Assembly: GCA_019321725.1 (NCBI GenBank)
Contig: CM033113.1
Span: 7,378,001-7,442,000, forward strand
Direction: 5' to 3'
Origin: Paulownia fortunei
Lineage: Eukaryota; Streptophyta; Magnoliopsida; Lamiales; Paulowniaceae
Length of the DNA: 64,000 bases
The position numbers and the translations under genes are program-made. Shown here one piece after another: positions 62,963-64,000 of the stretch; the first letter of the stretch is position 1; each line of letters begins with the position of its first letter. The notes beneath the pieces were generated by a model. That model was not told the DNA's origin. It was given only the letters and a program-made list of their open reading frames with translations, and made no database searches.

Positions 62963-64000
62963 CGGGTCAAATTTATATCCGCGGCCCAAAGAGTGTACTG
63001 ATTTTCCAAACCATGAAAAAAGATGTAAAAAGCAACATAAAAAATAAAATAATAAAATAGTGTCCTATATTTGATTCTTAAAAGAGTTGTTTGAGCTACC
63101 TCCTTAGTTGTTGTTTTTTTTAATTTTCTATAGAATTATTGAAGGACTCTAAACTGGATTAGAGGAGCTGCTTTATTTTTAGAATATTTTATTTTTTGGA
63201 CCACAATCTAAATCCTACAGGGATGAAGGTCAAAGTTATGATTTGGTTCATGTCTACAACTCTACAAATATTATACACTAGAACACCAATGGAGAGAAAA
63301 ATCTAGAACTCTACAAATATCATGCACTAGAACATCAACGGAGAGAAAAACATTCGAAGGTTAAGAACGAAAAAATATATTCATAATCAACAATCCTTTT
63401 AATCTAATCAAAGAACTAACGTCTTATCTATAGTAGCTATTGAATTTATGAAGTTTAGTAATTATGAGTTAAAAAGCTTTTCGGTGAGTCTCTAATAAGA
63501 GAGGGGAGTGCTCCTATCCTCGTATGCCATTTCTATACGTAAAAAATCAAAATCCAAGCAAAAAAGTTTGGATAACATGTAAAGTCAACATTTTTCATGG
63601 TTTCATAAATATGAAAAGGAAATAGTTAGTTAGTAAATGTATTTTATTTTACATAGTATTGAAGGGTTTTTTTACATGATTATCCAAGTTTCCTTCAAAG
63701 TTTTTATTTTATTTTTTTTAAATATTCCTTGAAATAGAAAATGAGAAATTAAAATCCCAATGATTTTCCTTTTTCTTTTTTACTTTTCTATTTGAGTCTG
63801 GCGTCCAAATTGAGAGAATAGGAGATTGAGGATAGAATTTCACTTTATTATTAAAAACATATTATTATAAACATAAAACATCTGAACTTCATAATCAAAT
63901 AGTAATAATAATAACTACATAATCTTTGGGGAATAAGAAATGATACACCAAAATGTATTTGATTACTAGGAAATTCTAAAACAAATAAGAAATGAATATA
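62963..64000. other. right-hand flank without recognisable gene
   Basis: AT-rich DNA upstream of FKBP16-1. It holds one tandem repeat (about 63252-63349). No coding region is supported. Confidence 0.55.
63252..63349. repeat. tandem repeat, unit about 49 bp
   Basis: Two adjacent copies share AACTCTACAAATAT, CACTAGAACA and GGAGAGAAAAA, with a few substitutions between them. Confidence 0.88.

Overview
This window is nuclear DNA from a flowering plant, almost certainly a eudicot. The genes are split by short AT-rich introns, the intergenic DNA is very AT-rich and full of small repeats, and every recognisable protein is a plant family member with a close Arabidopsis counterpart. I cannot name the species. 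I see no bacterial-style operons, CRISPR arrays, rRNA or tRNA genes.

Layout, left to right. 1-8.4 kb: SUFE1 (SufE-BolA fusion, minus strand, one exon at 1757-2962) and a cytosolic fructose-bisphosphate aldolase (minus, 3 coding exons, 5100-7250). 8.4-18.4 kb: a uridine kinase/UPRT fusion, UKL4-like (minus, 14 coding exons). 18.5-26.8 kb: a gene-poor stretch holding a diverged tandem duplication of about 1.4-1.7 kb and MITE-like elements. 26.9-39 kb: a calponin-homology kinesin-14 (plus, 17 coding exons) whose 2.3-kb intron 1 contains a complete histone H4 gene on the opposite strand, and whose intron 11 is an AT-AC (U12-type) intron. 39.6-40 kb: a hAT-type MITE. 40.8-44.4 kb: a plant RecX gene (plus, 6 exons) with an apparent 1-base frameshift. 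45.5-48.9 kb: an RGI3-like LRR receptor kinase (minus, 2 exons). 49-55.4 kb: gene-poor, with short tandem repeats. 55.4-58.5 kb: an SFT2-like Golgi transport protein (minus, 4 exons). 59.9-62.9 kb: a thylakoid FKBP16-1-like immunophilin (minus, 8 exons). 63-64 kb: no gene seen.

Six genes (SUFE1, aldolase, UKL4, RGI3, SFT2-like, FKBP16-1) match, from memory, the Arabidopsis chromosome 4 cluster At4g26500-At4g26555, with UKL4 and aldolase swapped in order. Kinesin-14, H4 and RecX sit inside that block. The genes do not form one pathway: they cover plastid Fe-S assembly, glycolysis, pyrimidine salvage, cytoskeleton, chromatin, organelle recombination control, peptide signalling, vesicle traffic and lumenal folding.

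I built the exon models by hand from protein-family similarity, splice signals and phase. In every model except RecX, the summed coding length is an exact multiple of three. I found no undescribed multi-gene system. The strongest unusual signals are the nested H4 gene, the AT-AC intron, the RecX frameshift and the repeat and MITE structures.
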